Assembly: GCF_029853695.1 (NCBI RefSeq)
Contig: NZ_CP122537.1
Location: forward strand, 620,001 to 684,000
Reading direction: 5' to 3'
Length of the DNA: 64,000 nt
Origin: Jannaschia sp. GRR-S6-38
GTDB lineage: Bacteria > Pseudomonadota > Alphaproteobacteria > Rhodobacterales > Rhodobacteraceae
Shown here piece by piece: positions 17,046 to 29,181 of this stretch (positions are counted from its first letter, which is position 1; each line of letters starts with the position of its first letter). The notes below the pieces were generated by a model, which saw only the letters and a program-made list of their open reading frames with translations, was not told the origin of the DNA and ran no database searches. Made by a program: the position numbers and the translations under genes.

Positions 17046-18992
17046 ATGTCACAGATGCGCCTGCCAGACAGCTTTCTCGACGACCTCCGCAACCGGCTGA
17101 GCCTCAGCGCGGTCGTCGGGCGCAAGGTCGTCTGGGACATGAAGAAAACGAACCAGGCGAAGGGCGACTGGTGGGCGCCCTGCCCCTTCCACCAGGAAAA
17201 ATCCGCGAGCTTCCATGTCGATGACCGGAAGGGGTTCTATTACTGCTTCGGCTGCCAGGCGAAGGGCAACCTCTTCGGCTTTGTGCAGGAGAGCGAGAAC
17301 GTCTCTTTCATGGAGGCGGTCGAGATGCTGGCCGCCGAGGCCGGGATGGAGATGCCCGCCCGCGATCCGAAAGCCGCCGAGAAGGCCGACCGCCGGACCG
17401 AACTGGCCCGCGTCACCGAGGCCGCGGCCAAATGGTTCCGGCTGCAGCTGGCCACCGGGGCTGCGGCGGAGGCACGCGCCTATCTCGACCAGCGCGGCCT
17501 GACGCAGGCTACCCTCGAAACCTTCGAGATCGGCTTCGCGCCCCCGGGCTGGACTGGCCTGACGGATGCGCTCACCGCCAAGGGCATCGCCTTCGAGCTG
17601 ATCGAGGCGGCGGGACTGGCGGGCGAGAACGATCGCGGCAAACGCTTCGACAAGTTCCGCAACCGGATCATCTTCCCGATCCGCGATGCGCGGGGCCGCT
17701 GCATCGGGTTCGGCGGGCGCGCGATGGATCCCGAGGACCGCGCGAAATACCTCAATTCGCCCGAGACCGAGCTCTTCGACAAGGGCTCCAATCTCTACAA
17801 TATCGGGCCCGCGCGGGCCGCGGCCGGCAAGGGGCAGACCCTGCTGGTGGCCGAGGGCTACATGGACGTGATCGCGCTGGCGCAGGCCGGGTTCGAGGCG
17901 GCGGTCGCGCCCCTTGGGACCGCGGTGACCGAACGGCAGCTGCAGATGCTCTGGCGCGCCTCGCCCGAGCCGGTGGTCGCGCTCGACGGCGACGCGGCGG
18001 GCCAGAAGGCCGGGCTGCGCGTGGCCGATCTGGCGCTGCCGCTGGTCGAGGCGGGCCACGCGCTGCGCTTCGCCATCCTGCCCGCCGGACAGGACCCAGA
18101 CGACCTAATCCGCGCCGAGGGCCCCGAGGCGATGCAGACGGTGATCGACGCGGCCAAGCCGATGCTGGCGCTGCTGTGGCAGCGGGCGACCGAGGGCCGC
18201 GTATTCGACAGCCCGGAGCGCCGCGCCATGCTGGACCAGGAGCTTCGCACCCTCGTCCGCCAGATCAAGGATCCGGGGCTGCGCCGTCACTACGGCGAGG
18301 AAATCGCGCGGCTGCGGGCCGAGCTCTTCGGCCTTGCGCCCCAGCCCGCGGCCGCGTCGCGCGGGCCGCAGGGCCGCGGCTTCCGGCCCTGGACCCCCGG
18401 CAAGCGATGGCAGCCGCCGCCGCAGGCCACCGCGTCGACGCGGGCTTCGGCCCTGGCGTCGGGTGCGATGGCGCCCGAGATCCTGCTGGAACAGGTGGTC
18501 CTGGCCGGGCTCATCCGCTGGCCCGCCCTGCTCGAGGAATTCGCCGACCGGATCGAGGGCGACCCCTGGGCCAATCCCGGAACCGCCGCGCTGGTCGAGA
18601 CGCTCCTGCGCGCAGACCCGGCGGACCTGGCGGCCGATCCCGCCGCGATGCTGGGACCGGATGCCCTTGAATCGCTTCTCGCTCAGCGCCATGTCCGCAT
18701 CTCTCCGGTTCTGCGAAGTGTCGAGGATGCGCGGCTTTGCATCGACGACGCGCTGGCGCGACTTAGGTCCAGACGTGGCGCCGACCGCGAACGGCGCGAG
18801 GCGATGGAGGATTTCGAAGACGGCGCCGACGAGGCGCTGACCTGGCGTCTGGCCGAGGCCGCGCGCCGCCTGGAGGCGGTTCAGCGGACGCGGCGGACAG
18901 ATGATGATTCGAGCGAGGACTCGGCGGGAATGTCCGAATACTTGCAGGGCCTTCTGGACACAGAGGTCTGGAAGAAGCCGCGTAAGAAGTGA
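17046..18992 (+). CDS. dnaG: DNA primase
   Basis: 648-residue primase that makes RNA primers for replication. The N-terminal CHC2 zinc finger is visible (CPFHQEK at ~residue 40, then CFGCQAKGN at ~61). The TOPRIM catalytic core has [17 protein letters not shown] (~268) and [13 protein letters not shown] (~312). A Pro/Ala-rich linker near residue 440 leads to the helicase-binding C-terminal domain. The ATG at 17046 has GGAGG at ~17032. rpoD follows, as in the macromolecular-synthesis operon of other bacteria. Confidence 0.97.
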   Translation: MSQMRLPDSFLDDLRNRLSLSAVVGRKVVWDMKKTNQAKGDWWAPCPFHQEKSASFHVDDRKGFYYCFGCQAKGNLFGFVQESENVSFMEAVEMLAAEAGMEMPARDPKAAEKADRRTELARVTEAAAKWFRLQLATGAAAEARAYLDQRGLTQATLETFEIGFAPPGWTGLTDALTAKGIAFELIEAAGLAGENDRGKRFDKFRNRIIFPIRDARGRCIGFGGRAMDPEDRAKYLNSPETELFDKGSNLYNIGPARAAAGKGQTLLVAEGYMDVIALAQAGFEAAVAPLGTAVTERQLQMLWRASPEPVVALDGDAAGQKAGLRVADLALPLVEAGHALRFAILPAGQDPDDLIRAEGPEAMQTVIDAAKPMLALLWQRATEGRVFDSPERRAMLDQELRTLVRQIKDPGLRRHYGEEIARLRAELFGLAPQPAAASRGPQGRGFRPWTPGKRWQPPPQATASTRASALASGAMAPEILLEQVVLAGLIRWPALLEEFADRIEGDPWANPGTAALVETLLRADPADLAADPAAMLGPDALESLLAQRHVRISPVLRSVEDARLCIDDALARLRSRRGADRERREAMEDFEDGADEALTWRLAEAARRLEAVQRTRRTDDDSSEDSAGMSEYLQGLLDTEVWKKPRKK

Positions 18993-19072
18993 TTCGGGAT
19001 GCGGATAATGGCGAGATCGGGTTAGTGATTCGCGGGAAGCCTCTCGAAGGACCACGCCTCAAGGAGCGTAGG

Positions 19073-21067
<1,995 letters not shown>

Positions 21068-21073
21068 TGCCGG

Positions 21074-21610
21074 TCAGGCGTCCTGCATGTCGCCCACGAA
21101 ATCGGTCGTGTTCTCGACGAGATCCTTGATCTCGCCGAGGGCATGGGCGCCGGGAATGACCTGGCTGAGCGAGCCGATGATCTTGTTCACGAGGCCGAAC
21201 AGGTAGGCGAGCGTCCGCTTCAGCAGGCGGCGCAGCGGGCCGGTGACGGTCGCAAAGGCCGCGGTTCCGCCGGCCCGTTCCGTCAGCCGGTCCCACTCCG
21301 CCGTCAGGCGCGTGAGCCCGCCGATCTTGGCGCGCAGCGACATGCGGGTTAGACCGACGCGGGCCAATTGCGGCTCGAGTCCGGTCCAGTCTTCCTGAAG
21401 CACGGTCCGGACGCCGTTGGCCTGCGCCCGCGTCTCGGAGTTGAACGCCTCCATGATCTCCTCCTGGTTCCCGAGCACGTATTCCAGCCCCAGAAGATGC
21501 GGCATCTCCACGGCCGTCAGGACGAAATTCACGGCCGCCTCCCAGAAGTGAAGCAGGATGGTCTGGTCCTCCCAGCTCCTCCAGTCATCGGCAAAGTCGA
21601 ACAGGTGCAT
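21074..21610 (-). CDS. hypothetical protein, 178 residues
   Basis: I do not recognise a family. The protein looks mainly helical: N-terminal half rich in aromatic and acidic residues (LFDFADDWRSWEDQT), a basic segment near 125 (RRLLKRTLAYLFGLVNKIIG) that may be an amphipathic or membrane-associated helix, and an acidic C-terminus. The start at 21610 has a strong GGAGG. It converges on rpoD with only 6 bases between the stop codons. Confidence 0.75.
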   Translation of the reverse strand: MHLFDFADDWRSWEDQTILLHFWEAAVNFVLTAVEMPHLLGLEYVLGNQEEIMEAFNSETRAQANGVRTVLQEDWTGLEPQLARVGLTRMSLRAKIGGLTRLTAEWDRLTERAGGTAAFATVTGPLRRLLKRTLAYLFGLVNKIIGSLSQVIPGAHALGEIKDLVENTTDFVGDMQDA

Positions 21611-21668
21611 CGGTCATCCTCCTTCATGGACTAATCATCGCGGTCGTCTGCGCCCCCTGGCGGTGCCC

Positions 21669-22346
21669 CTATCCCATGCTCGAATGATCGCGCCGCCGCG
21701 CCGCGCGTTGGCGGTCGTCGCGCAGGCTGAAGGCGGCCGCCGTTCCCCAGGTCACGATGTAGAGCCCGCCCAGCGCCAGCATGACCTGCCCCGGCACCGG
21801 CCCGACCGCGGCGCGGGCCAGGAATTCCGCCGGGCTTTCGACGGCGGTCGGATGCACGAAGAGCTTGCCGAGATAGGCGAGCGACTGGATCAGCAGGATC
21901 CAGAAATAGTTGCGCCGGATGCGACGGCCCACCGCCACCCAGAGCGAGACATGGTAGCGCGGGTGCCAGTAATCCTCGGCCAGCGTTTCCTGCCAGCCTT
22001 CGCCCAGATGCAGGTCGCCGTCATGGAGCATCGGCGCGTAGATATGCGTCTCCATCCAGCGGCAGCGCGCGCGCCAGACGTTGAAATACCGGTAGCGCCG
22101 CGCCTCGAGCGCGAGGAAGAACACGATCAGCACCCCCACCAGGACCAGAGGCAGGGGCGAGGCGTCGGGCGAGGCGAAGGCGATGGAGAGCGCGATGCCG
22201 AGCGTGACCACCGCCCAGTTCGTCGTCGTGTCCAGCCGCTGGCGCCAGATCGTCGAGCGATAGACCTCGCCGCGATAGAGATGCGCGATCGCGCCGAGCT
22301 CGGCGGCGCTGAACCCCTGCCGTTCGGACTGGATCGTGTCGGCCAT
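21669..22346 (-). CDS. DUF2270 family integral membrane protein
   Basis: 225-residue predicted inner-membrane protein with the layout of the DUF2270 family: N-terminal cytosolic helix (FSAAELGAIAHLYRGEVYRS), two adjacent membrane helices (~45-80), then ALEARRYRYFNVWRARCRWME. Two more helices follow at ~150-205. The start at 22346 has GGAGGG upstream. Function unknown. It is 58 bases upstream (in transcription) of the 178-residue hypothetical gene and may be cotranscribed with it. Confidence 0.85.
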   Translation of the reverse strand: MADTIQSERQGFSAAELGAIAHLYRGEVYRSTIWRQRLDTTTNWAVVTLGIALSIAFASPDASPLPLVLVGVLIVFFLALEARRYRYFNVWRARCRWMETHIYAPMLHDGDLHLGEGWQETLAEDYWHPRYHVSLWVAVGRRIRRNYFWILLIQSLAYLGKLFVHPTAVESPAEFLARAAVGPVPGQVMLALGGLYIVTWGTAAAFSLRDDRQRAARRRDHSSMG

Positions 22347-22481
22347 GCCACGCCCTCCGTCACGTCGCCGCGCCCATCGGGGGCGGGTCGTGACAGGAGC
22401 AGTCTAGCACATCCCGGTCTTCCGGCCCGATCGCGTCGCGGCTAGCATCGTGTCGGATCCAGCCAACCCGGGGAGACACGC

Positions 22482-22748
22482 ATGTCCCTTCTGTCCCGCC
22501 TCTTCGGCGGCCGCCGCGAGGCCGAGCCGACCGCGGCACCGAGCGAGAGCTATCAGGGCTATACGATCACCCCGGATCCCATCGCGGCGGGCGGCGAATT
22601 TCGGATCGCCGCCGTGATCGAGAAGGACGGGCGCCGGCACGAACTGATCCGGGCGGATACGCTGCGCGACCGCGAGGCGGCGGTGGCCGCGTCGCTCGGG
22701 AAGGCCCGGCAGGTCATCGACGAGCAGGGCGAGAGCATCTTCCGCTAG
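22482..22748 (+). CDS. HlyU-family small protein
   Basis: 88-residue protein resembling the HlyU family. The core is YQGYTITPDPIAAGGEFRIA, then IEKDGRRHELIRADTL and a C-terminal helix. HlyU was named as a haemolysin transcriptional activator in Vibrio, but the alphaproteobacterial members are short and of unproven role, so no regulatory function is claimed. A GC-rich palindromic terminator lies 19 bases after the stop. Confidence 0.8.
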   Translation: MSLLSRLFGGRREAEPTAAPSESYQGYTITPDPIAAGGEFRIAAVIEKDGRRHELIRADTLRDREAAVAASLGKARQVIDEQGESIFR

Positions 22749-22767
22749 CCGCCTGCCCAAAAAGAAA

Positions 22768-22789
22768 GGCCCCGGAGATCTCCGGGGCC
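22768..22789. terminator. bidirectional rho-independent terminator
   Basis: A perfect 22-base palindrome able to form a very stable hairpin sits between two convergent genes. On the minus strand it is followed by TTTCTTTTT, making a strong terminator for the 55-residue gene at 22797. On the plus strand the tail is only weakly T-rich and would end the HlyU-family gene. Confidence 0.85.
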
Positions 22790-22796
22790 CTTATCG

Positions 22797-22964
22797 TCAG
22801 CTGTCGGTCGCGGTCTCGCCCTTGGGCGGGAAGACGTCGCGGGTCGGCTCGACCTCGGTTCCGGTGGTGACGGAGTTCGGGTCATGCGTCGTCCCGGCGG
22901 CGGGATCGGGCGCGCGGCGCACGCCATGGTCGGTCAGGTCTTCGCGGTCGGTGCGGTCGGTCAT
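22797..22964 (-). CDS. hypothetical small acidic protein, 55 residues
   Basis: Short, hydrophilic and probably disordered protein, rich in Asp, Thr and Arg (MTDRTDREDLTDHG...). No domain is recognised. Three things support it as a real gene: a full GGAGG eight bases before the ATG at 22964, genome-like codon use, and a strong terminator immediately downstream. Confidence 0.7.
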   Translation of the reverse strand: MTDRTDREDLTDHGVRRAPDPAAGTTHDPNSVTTGTEVEPTRDVFPPKGETATDS

Positions 22965-23075
22965 GGGACCTCCTTCGGGTTGGTGCGGCCGAGACGGCCG
23001 GATCACCAAGGGAACGTCGGCCCGCGCCGCCCGTTCCGCCGCCGCGACGACCTGTCCCGCTATGCTGTCCGGGCC

Positions 23076-23285
23076 TCAGGCCCCGTCTTCGAGGACGAAG
23101 GTCACCATCATGTTGACCTGGTAATGGTCGATCTTTCCGTTCGAGACGCGCACCTGTTGTTCCTTGACCCAGGCGCTCTGGACGTTGCGCAGGGTCTCGT
23201 TGGCCCGGGCGATGCCCTGGGCCACCGCATCGTCGAAGCTGCTGGTGGAGGTGGCGGAAATCTCGGTAACGCGCGCGACTGACAT
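23076..23285 (-). CDS. dodecin family flavin-binding protein
   Basis: 69-residue dodecin. Twelve such subunits form a hollow cytosolic sphere that stores riboflavin, FMN or related flavins. The family pattern is clear: VTEISATSTSSFDDAVAQGI, then RVSNGKIDHYQVNMMVTFVL with the Gln/Tyr region at the flavin site. The start at 23285 has GGAGG. Dodecin is near ribD (flavin biosynthesis) but on the other strand; a link is only suggestive. Confidence 0.93.
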   Translation of the reverse strand: MSVARVTEISATSTSSFDDAVAQGIARANETLRNVQSAWVKEQQVRVSNGKIDHYQVNMMVTFVLEDGA

Positions 23286-23453
23286 GGAAAATCCTCCTGA
23301 ATGGGCTTTCGAGCCTGCGCCTTCGTTTCCGCTACGTCAACGATGCGTTACCAGGACCGCGCGGACACGCCGGGCCCCGCCGATGCGAGCGGTGCCGCCT
23401 GTCGCGGCCTCCCGCATCGGCTATAGGGGAGACGCACCACCCGCGGAGGACCC

Positions 23454-23873
23454 GTGCCGCAGACCACCTTCACCATCCCGACCCGCGGCCCCGGCCTGAC
23501 CGAGTTCACGGGCCAGGTCGCCGACTGGCTGCCCCGCGCCGACGGCCTGCTCACGCTGTTCTGCCGCCACACTTCCTGCTCGATCCTGATCCAGGAGAAT
23601 GCCGATCCGGAGGTGCAGACCGACTTGCAGGCCTGGCTATCGCGCCTCGTGCCGCCCAGCACGGACCCGTCGCTCGCCTATCTGACGCATACCTACGAGG
23701 GGCCCGACGACATGCCGGGCCATATCAAGGCGATGCTGCTGCCCAGCTCGCTGCAGGTGCCGGTGGCGGAGGGGCGGATGCGGCTGGGCCGCTGGCAGGG
23801 CCTCTATCTCTTCGAGCATCGCGACCGGCCGCAGTCCCGCGAGGTTGCGGCGCATTTCGCGCCCGACGCTTGA
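23454..23873 (+). CDS. yjbQ: YjbQ family protein (UPF0047)
   Basis: 139-residue member of the YjbQ/UPF0047 family, annotated as secondary thiamine-phosphate synthase because the E. coli protein has weak activity. Conserved motifs are HTSCSILIQENADPEV (~residues 40-55), HIKAMLLPSSLQVPV (~88) and GRWQGLYLFEHRDR. The GTG start at 23454 has GGAGGA five bases upstream. The true physiological role in this organism is open. Confidence 0.93.
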   Translation: MPQTTFTIPTRGPGLTEFTGQVADWLPRADGLLTLFCRHTSCSILIQENADPEVQTDLQAWLSRLVPPSTDPSLAYLTHTYEGPDDMPGHIKAMLLPSSLQVPVAEGRMRLGRWQGLYLFEHRDRPQSREVAAHFAPDA

Positions 23874-23975
23874 GCGGCGGGGCCTTGTCACACAACCCTT
23901 GGGGCGTCACAGTGGCCCTGCATCAAGACATGGCCCCTGCCCGCCACGGCTGGGGGCGCCACCCGGAGGATGCCC

Positions 23976-24443
23976 ATGCGCTGCCCCTTCTGCGGAAACG
24001 TGGATACCCAGGTGAAGGATTCCCGCCCCGCCGAAGATCACGTCGCCATTCGCCGCCGCCGCTTCTGCCCCGCCTGCGCGGGCCGCTTCACCACCTATGA
24101 GCGGGTGCAGCTGCGCGACCTCGTCGTCATCAAGACGAACGGCAAGCGCGAGGAATTCGACCGCGACAAGCTGGAGCGTTCGATCCGCATCTCGATGCAG
24201 AAGCGCCCGGTGGAGCCGGAGCGCATCGACCAGATGATCTCGGGGATCGTGCGACGGCTGGAATCGATGGGCGAGACGGATATCCCGTCGAAATCCATCG
24301 GCGAGATCGTGATGGAAAGCCTCGCCCGGATCGACACCGTCGCCTATGTGCGCTTCGCCAGCGTCTACAAGAATTTCCAAGCGGCGGACGATTTCGAGAG
24401 CTTCGTCCACGAGCTTCGTCCCCCCAGCCCGTCCGAGCAGTGA
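23976..24443 (+). CDS. nrdR: transcriptional repressor NrdR
   Basis: 155-residue repressor of ribonucleotide reductase genes. It has an N-terminal zinc ribbon (CPFCG at residues 3-7, CPAC near 31) and an ATP-cone domain ([20 protein letters not shown]) that senses ATP/dATP. Two in-frame ATGs lie six bases apart. The second, at 23976, is preferred because GGAGG at 23965-23969 is correctly spaced and it gives the family start MRCPFCG. Its stop overlaps the GTG of ribD. Confidence 0.96.
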   Translation: MRCPFCGNVDTQVKDSRPAEDHVAIRRRRFCPACAGRFTTYERVQLRDLVVIKTNGKREEFDRDKLERSIRISMQKRPVEPERIDQMISGIVRRLESMGETDIPSKSIGEIVMESLARIDTVAYVRFASVYKNFQAADDFESFVHELRPPSPSEQ

Positions 24444-25534
24444 CCGAAGACGAACGCTGGATGGATGCCGCGCTGGCGCTGGCCGCGCGCGGGCTTGGTC
24501 GTGTCTGGCCCAATCCGGCCGTCGGCTGCGTGATCGTGCGGGACGGCCGGGTGATCGGGCGCGGGCGCACCGCCGATGGCGGCCGCCCCCATGCCGAGGT
24601 CGTGGCCCTGGGCCAGGCCGGCGCCGCCGCGCGCGGCGCCACCGCCTATGTCACGCTGGAGCCCTGTTCCCATCACGGCCAGACCCCGCCCTGCGCCGAC
24701 ACGCTGATCGCTGCGGGCGTCGCGCGCGTCGTTGTGGCGATGCGCGATCCCGATATCCGCGTGGACGGCACGGGCCTGTCGCGGCTGCGCGCGGCGGGGA
24801 TCGCGGTGACCGCGGGCGTGCGCGAAGCGGCGGGGCGCGAGTTGCAGCAGGGGTTTCTGACCCGCGTCGCGGCCGGGCGGCCCATGGTGACGCTCAAGCT
24901 CGCCTGCACGCTGGACGGCCGGATCGCCACCGCCGCGGGCGAGAGCCGCTGGATCACCGGGCCCGAGGCCCGGGCCCATGTTCATGCCCAGCGGGCGCGC
25001 CACGACGCGGTGATGGTCGGCGCCGGGACCGCGCGGCAGGACGACCCGCGCCTGACCGTCCGGGGCTTCGGCCCCGCCCATGCCGCGGGCCCGCAGCCGG
25101 TGCGCGTGGTGCTGTCGCGCAAGCTGGACCTGCCGCGCGACGGCGCGCTGTTCGACGGCGGGCCGCCGGTCTGGCTGGTCCATGCCGACGCGCCCCCCGC
25201 GACGGTCGACGCCTTCGCGGCCAAGGGCGCGGAAACCGTCAGGGTTGGCACCGCGCCCGGCGGCGGGCTGGATATCACCGCCGCGCTGGCGGCGCTCGGG
25301 GGCGCGGGGCTTACGCGGGTCTATTGCGAAGGCGGCGGCACGCTGGCCGCCGAGATGCTGTCGGCGGGTCTGGTGGACCGGCTCGACTGCTACACGGCCG
25401 GGGCCGCGATCGGGGCAGAGGGGCGCCCGGCGCTGGCCGCGCTGGGCCTCGCGCGGCTTGCGGACGCGCCGCGCCTGCGCCTCGTCGAGACGCGGGCCAT
25501 CGGCGGCGATGTACTGCATCGCTGGCGGGCCTGA
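24440..25534 (+). CDS. ribD: bifunctional riboflavin deaminase/reductase
   Basis: 364-residue enzyme for the second and third steps of riboflavin synthesis. The N-terminal cytidine-deaminase-like domain has HAEVVAL (~50) and [15 protein letters not shown] (~75) supplying zinc ligands and the catalytic Glu. The C-terminal reductase domain starts near 147, with [13 protein letters not shown] and later [12 protein letters not shown]. It begins with GTG overlapping the nrdR stop, an arrangement widespread in bacteria. It converges with metK. Confidence 0.96.
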   Translation: MTEDERWMDAALALAARGLGRVWPNPAVGCVIVRDGRVIGRGRTADGGRPHAEVVALGQAGAAARGATAYVTLEPCSHHGQTPPCADTLIAAGVARVVVAMRDPDIRVDGTGLSRLRAAGIAVTAGVREAAGRELQQGFLTRVAAGRPMVTLKLACTLDGRIATAAGESRWITGPEARAHVHAQRARHDAVMVGAGTARQDDPRLTVRGFGPAHAAGPQPVRVVLSRKLDLPRDGALFDGGPPVWLVHADAPPATVDAFAAKGAETVRVGTAPGGGLDITAALAALGGAGLTRVYCEGGGTLAAEMLSAGLVDRLDCYTAGAAIGAEGRPALAALGLARLADAPRLRLVETRAIGGDVLHRWRA

Positions 25535-25553
25535 CGGGGACCCGCCGCGCGGC

Positions 25554-26735
25554 TTACATCTCGGCCTTCAGCGCCTCGACCAGGTCCGTCCGCTCCCAGG
25601 AGAAGCCGCCATCCGCGTCCGGCGCGCGGCCGAAATGGCCATAGGCCGCCGTGCGCTGGTAGATCGGGCGATTCAGCCCCAGATGCGTGCGGATGCCGCG
25701 CGGGGTCAGGTCCATCGCGCGGCGCACCGCGCGCTCGATCGCCTCGGGATCGGCGCCGGTGTCATCGGTGTCGACATAGACCGAGAGCGGATGCGACACG
25801 CCGATCGCATAGCTGAGCTGCAGCGTGCAGCGCTCGGCCAGCCCGGCGGCGACGATGTTCTTGGCGAGGTAGCGCGCAACATAGGCCGCCGAACGGTCCA
25901 CCTTGGTCGGATCCTTGCCCGAGAAGGCCCCGCCGCCATGCGGCGCGGCGCCGCCATAGGTGTCCACGATGATCTTGCGCCCGGTCAGGCCCGCATCGCC
26001 ATCCGGCCCGCCGATGACGAACTTGCCGGTGGGGTTCACGTGCCAGACCGTGTCGGGGCCGATCCAGCCCTCGGGCAGGGTCTCGCGGATATAAGGTTCG
26101 ACCACGTCGCGCACGTCGGCGCTGGTCATCTCCGGGTCCAGATGCTGCGTCGAGAGCACGATCGACGAGACGCCGACCGGCTTGCCGTTACGGTAATCCA
26201 CGGTGAGCTGCGACTTGGCGTCGGGCCCGAGCGTGGGTTCAGTGCCGTTCTTGCGGACCTCGGCCAGACGCCGCAGGATCGCGTGGGCGTAGAGGATCGG
26301 CGCGGGCATCAGCGCGTCGGTCTCGTTGCAGGCGAAGCCGAACATGATGCCCTGGTCGCCCGCGCCCTCTTCCTTCTCGTTCGAGGCGTCGACTCCCTGC
26401 GCGATATGGGCCGACTGGCGGTGCAGCAGGTTGGTGATCTCGCAGGTCTTCCAGTGGAATTTGTCCTGCTCGTAGCCGATGTCGCGGATGCACTCGCGGG
26501 CGATGCCGTCGATCCGCCCCATGTAGTCGCCCAGCTTGTCCTGGTCGGAGAGGCCGATCTCGCCCCCGATCACGACGCGGTCGGTGGTTGCGAAGGTCTC
26601 GCAGGCCACGCGGGCCTCGGGCTCTTCGGCCAGGAGCGCGTCAAGGACGGCGTCCGAGATGCGGTCGCAGACCTTGTCGGGATGCCCCTCGGAGACGGAT
26701 TCCGAGGTGAACGAGTACTTGCTTCGCGGTGACAT
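25554..26735 (-). CDS. metK: S-adenosylmethionine synthetase
   Basis: 393-residue enzyme making SAM from methionine and ATP. Family motifs: [20 protein letters not shown] at the N-terminus, [16 protein letters not shown] (~118), [20 protein letters not shown] and [20 protein letters not shown]. The ATG at 26735 lies directly behind the SAM/SAH-type riboswitch, whose 3' strand includes the GGAG that would serve as Shine-Dalgarno. lnt ends 63 bases upstream, so both read-through and a separate promoter are possible. Confidence 0.98.
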   Translation of the reverse strand: MSPRSKYSFTSESVSEGHPDKVCDRISDAVLDALLAEEPEARVACETFATTDRVVIGGEIGLSDQDKLGDYMGRIDGIARECIRDIGYEQDKFHWKTCEITNLLHRQSAHIAQGVDASNEKEEGAGDQGIMFGFACNETDALMPAPILYAHAILRRLAEVRKNGTEPTLGPDAKSQLTVDYRNGKPVGVSSIVLSTQHLDPEMTSADVRDVVEPYIRETLPEGWIGPDTVWHVNPTGKFVIGGPDGDAGLTGRKIIVDTYGGAAPHGGGAFSGKDPTKVDRSAAYVARYLAKNIVAAGLAERCTLQLSYAIGVSHPLSVYVDTDDTGADPEAIERAVRRAMDLTPRGIRTHLGLNRPIYQRTAAYGHFGRAPDADGGFSWERTDLVEALKAEM

Positions 26736-26742
26736 GGGGTGG

Positions 26743-26786
26743 TGCTCCGATATGAATGGCGCGCCCCGTCAGGAAGCCGTTGGGGC
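26743..26786 (-). promoter_or_regulatory. SAM/SAH riboswitch upstream of metK
   Basis: On the minus strand, GCCCC (26786-26782) pairs with GGGGC (26767-26763). The loop contains the conserved AACGGCTTCCTGACG core. GGAGCA follows at 26748-26743, eight bases before the metK ATG. Core, stem and downstream GGAGCA match the small SAM/SAH (Rhodobacterales metK) riboswitch class as I remember it. GGAG doubles as ribosome-binding site, so ligand-stabilised pseudoknotting would block translation. Confidence 0.88.
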
Positions 26787-26798
26787 GGCAGCGCCGGG

Positions 26799-28271
26799 CT
26801 AGGCAGGTTTCGCCCTGCGGGCAACCGCTTTCCGACGATCCGCCACGAAGAGGGCCAGCGCGAGGGCGGCGAGCAACACAAGCGCGCCCCAGTCGCGGAT
26901 GGCCATGTAGGGCGTGGGCGGCAGCGCCGGCGGCAGCGCGGCGTCGAGGAATCCCGCCGTGCCGAGCGGCAGCGCGTCCAGCATCCGGCCCCGCGCGTCA
27001 ATGACGGCCGAGACGCCGGTATTGGCTGCGCGCAGCACCGGCAGCCCGCTCTCGGCGGCGCGCAGCCGCGTCAGGGCCAGGTGCTGCTGCGGGCCGAACC
27101 GCGTGCCGAACCAGGCATCGTTGGTCAGGTGCAGGATCGCGGCGGGACGGTCCACGCGGGGGATGTCCTGCGGGAAGATCGCCTCGTAGCAGATGAGCGG
27201 CATGACCGGCCCCACGCCCGGCAGGTCGAAGGTGATCGGCCCCGCGCCCGGCGCGAACCGGCCCGCCAGCCGGGTGGCCAGCGGTCCGATCCCGATCGCC
27301 TCGAAGACCCCCTGCATCGGCAGGAACTCTCCGAAGGGGACCAGCCGGAACTTGTCGTGGACGAGGTCGATCTCGCCCTCCCGGTCCAGCAGGACCATCG
27401 TGTTGCGGGGCCGGCGGTCGGCATCGTAGCGCTGCGCGCCGATCACGACCGGCGTTCCGGCGGCGCGGGCGACCATGGGGCGGACCTCGGCGCTGTAGGA
27501 CAGAAGCTCGGGCAGCGCGGTCTCGGGCCAGATCGTGGCCACCGGCTCCGGCCCGCGCGGCGCGGCGGCGGCCAGCTCCAGCCCGCGGACGAAGAAGACG
27601 CCAATCCAGTCGGGATCCCATTTCAGGTGCTGCGGCGCGTTGGGCTGGATCAGGCGCACCACCGGCGCATCGGCCGCGGCCTGCGGCGCAGACGGCAGGG
27701 CCGCGCCCAGCGCGAAGGGCAGAAGCCACAGCGCCAGCCCCGCCGCGCCCGCCACGGCCCTCCGCGACGCGATCAGCCCCGCCCCCAGAAGCACCGCGAG
27801 CCCCAGCCCGTGCGCCCCGGCGACACTGGCGGCGGGCAGCGCCGCCGACTCGATCAGCACGTGCCCCGGCAGGGCCCAGGGAAAGCCCGTCAGCAGGTAG
27901 GAGCGCAGAAGCTCGACCAGTCCCAGCGCGACGGCCACGCCCAGCGGCCCGCCCAGAAGGCGCGCGCCCGCCCAGCCCGCCACGGCCCAGAACAGCCCGA
28001 AGCCCAGCGACACGCCGCCCAGCGCGATGGGCGCGAGCCAGGCCGTCAGTTCGGGATCGACGCGGAACGGCTCGGTGATCCAGATCAGCGCCAGCGCGAA
28101 ATGCGCCGCGCCGAAGGCCAGCGCCGCCCAGAAGGGCCGGCGGGCCCCGGCGATCGCCGCGATCCCCAGCGCATAGGCCGGCAGCGCCAGCCACCACAGC
28201 GACCAGGGCGCCTGCCCCAAGGCCGCGGCCAGCCCGGTCAGCGGCGGGATCAGGGCACGCAGGCGATGCAT
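26799..28271 (-). CDS. lnt: apolipoprotein N-acyltransferase
   Basis: 490-residue inner-membrane enzyme adding the third acyl chain to lipoproteins. About six N-terminal membrane helices (1-200) precede a nitrilase-type periplasmic domain. The catalytic triad regions are visible: Glu in ATIWPETALPELL, Lys in the LVHDKFRLVPFGEFLP segment and Cys in MPLICYEAIFPQDI. A last helix follows near 465. It is directly behind corC, with one base between the corC stop and its ATG, in the phoH-to-metK gene chain. Confidence 0.95.
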   Translation of the reverse strand: MHRLRALIPPLTGLAAALGQAPWSLWWLALPAYALGIAAIAGARRPFWAALAFGAAHFALALIWITEPFRVDPELTAWLAPIALGGVSLGFGLFWAVAGWAGARLLGGPLGVAVALGLVELLRSYLLTGFPWALPGHVLIESAALPAASVAGAHGLGLAVLLGAGLIASRRAVAGAAGLALWLLPFALGAALPSAPQAAADAPVVRLIQPNAPQHLKWDPDWIGVFFVRGLELAAAAPRGPEPVATIWPETALPELLSYSAEVRPMVARAAGTPVVIGAQRYDADRRPRNTMVLLDREGEIDLVHDKFRLVPFGEFLPMQGVFEAIGIGPLATRLAGRFAPGAGPITFDLPGVGPVMPLICYEAIFPQDIPRVDRPAAILHLTNDAWFGTRFGPQQHLALTRLRAAESGLPVLRAANTGVSAVIDARGRMLDALPLGTAGFLDAALPPALPPTPYMAIRDWGALVLLAALALALFVADRRKAVARRAKPA

Positions 28272-28272
28272 G

Positions 28273-29151
28273 TCAGACGGCTTGCGGCATCCGCACGCGC
28301 AGCCGCTTGATGCGGCGGGGATCGGCGTCCACGACCTCGATCTCGGCGCCGGAGGGGTGCGGGATGACCTCGCCGCGCGCGGGCACGCGGCCGGCCAGCA
28401 TGAAGACCAGCCCGCCCAGCGTGTCGATCTCCTCCTCGTCTTCCTCCTCGACGAGGCGGAAGCCGACCTCCTCCTGGAAGTCCTCGATCGGCGTGCGCGC
28501 CAGGGCCAGGTAGCAGCCGGATTTCTCCTGCCGCCAGAACTTGCCTTCCTCCTGGTCGTGCTCGTCCTCGATCTCGCCGATGACCTGCTCGATCAGGTCC
28601 TCGAGCGTCACCAGACCATCCACGCCGCCATATTCGTCGATCACCAGCGCCATGTGGATCCGCTGGGTCTGCATCTTCGTCAGAAGCACCCCGATCGGCA
28701 TCGAGGGCGGCGCGTAGATGAGCGAGCGCAGGAGCGGCTTCATCTCGAACGGCTTCTCGCGGTCGCCGTTGAAGCCGTGGTTCAGCGCGAGATCCTTCAG
28801 GTGGATCATGCCCAGCGGCTCGTCGAGCGTGTTCTCGAAGACCGGGATCCGGGTCATGCCGCTTTCGCGGAACTTCGCGACCAGTTCGGGCAGCGAGATG
28901 TCGACCGGCACGGCCACCACCTCGGCGCGCGGGATCAGCACGTCGTCCAGCCGCTTCAGCCGCAGGTTGAGAAGGCCCGGCATCTTCGCGGGCTCGGTGT
29001 CCTGCGTCTCGGGTTCGGCCTCGGTCATGAGACCGCCGAAAACGCGGGAGAGAAATCCGGGGCGTGGGCCGATGGCCTGCTGTCCGTCCTCGGGCTGGCT
29101 GTCATCGGGTGGCGCGCTCTGCGCGGCCCTAGACGATCCGTCGTTGTCCAT
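28273..29151 (-). CDS. corC: hemolysin/CorC family CBS-domain protein
   Basis: 292-residue cytosolic protein lacking the DUF21 membrane domain. Residues ~65-190 hold a pair of CBS domains (VLIPRAEVVAVPVDI..., ALVIDEYGGVDGLVTLEDLI). Residues ~205-288 form the CorC/HlyC C-terminal domain. Proteins of this group are linked to Mg2+/Co2+ efflux, although the mechanism is not settled. The gene sits between ybeY and lnt, its usual place in alphaproteobacteria. Confidence 0.93.
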   Translation of the reverse strand: MDNDGSSRAAQSAPPDDSQPEDGQQAIGPRPGFLSRVFGGLMTEAEPETQDTEPAKMPGLLNLRLKRLDDVLIPRAEVVAVPVDISLPELVAKFRESGMTRIPVFENTLDEPLGMIHLKDLALNHGFNGDREKPFEMKPLLRSLIYAPPSMPIGVLLTKMQTQRIHMALVIDEYGGVDGLVTLEDLIEQVIGEIEDEHDQEEGKFWRQEKSGCYLALARTPIEDFQEEVGFRLVEEEDEEEIDTLGGLVFMLAGRVPARGEVIPHPSGAEIEVVDADPRRIKRLRVRMPQAV

Positions 29152-29181
29152 TGGACCCGTCGGCCCTCCTGTCAGGCCGGC

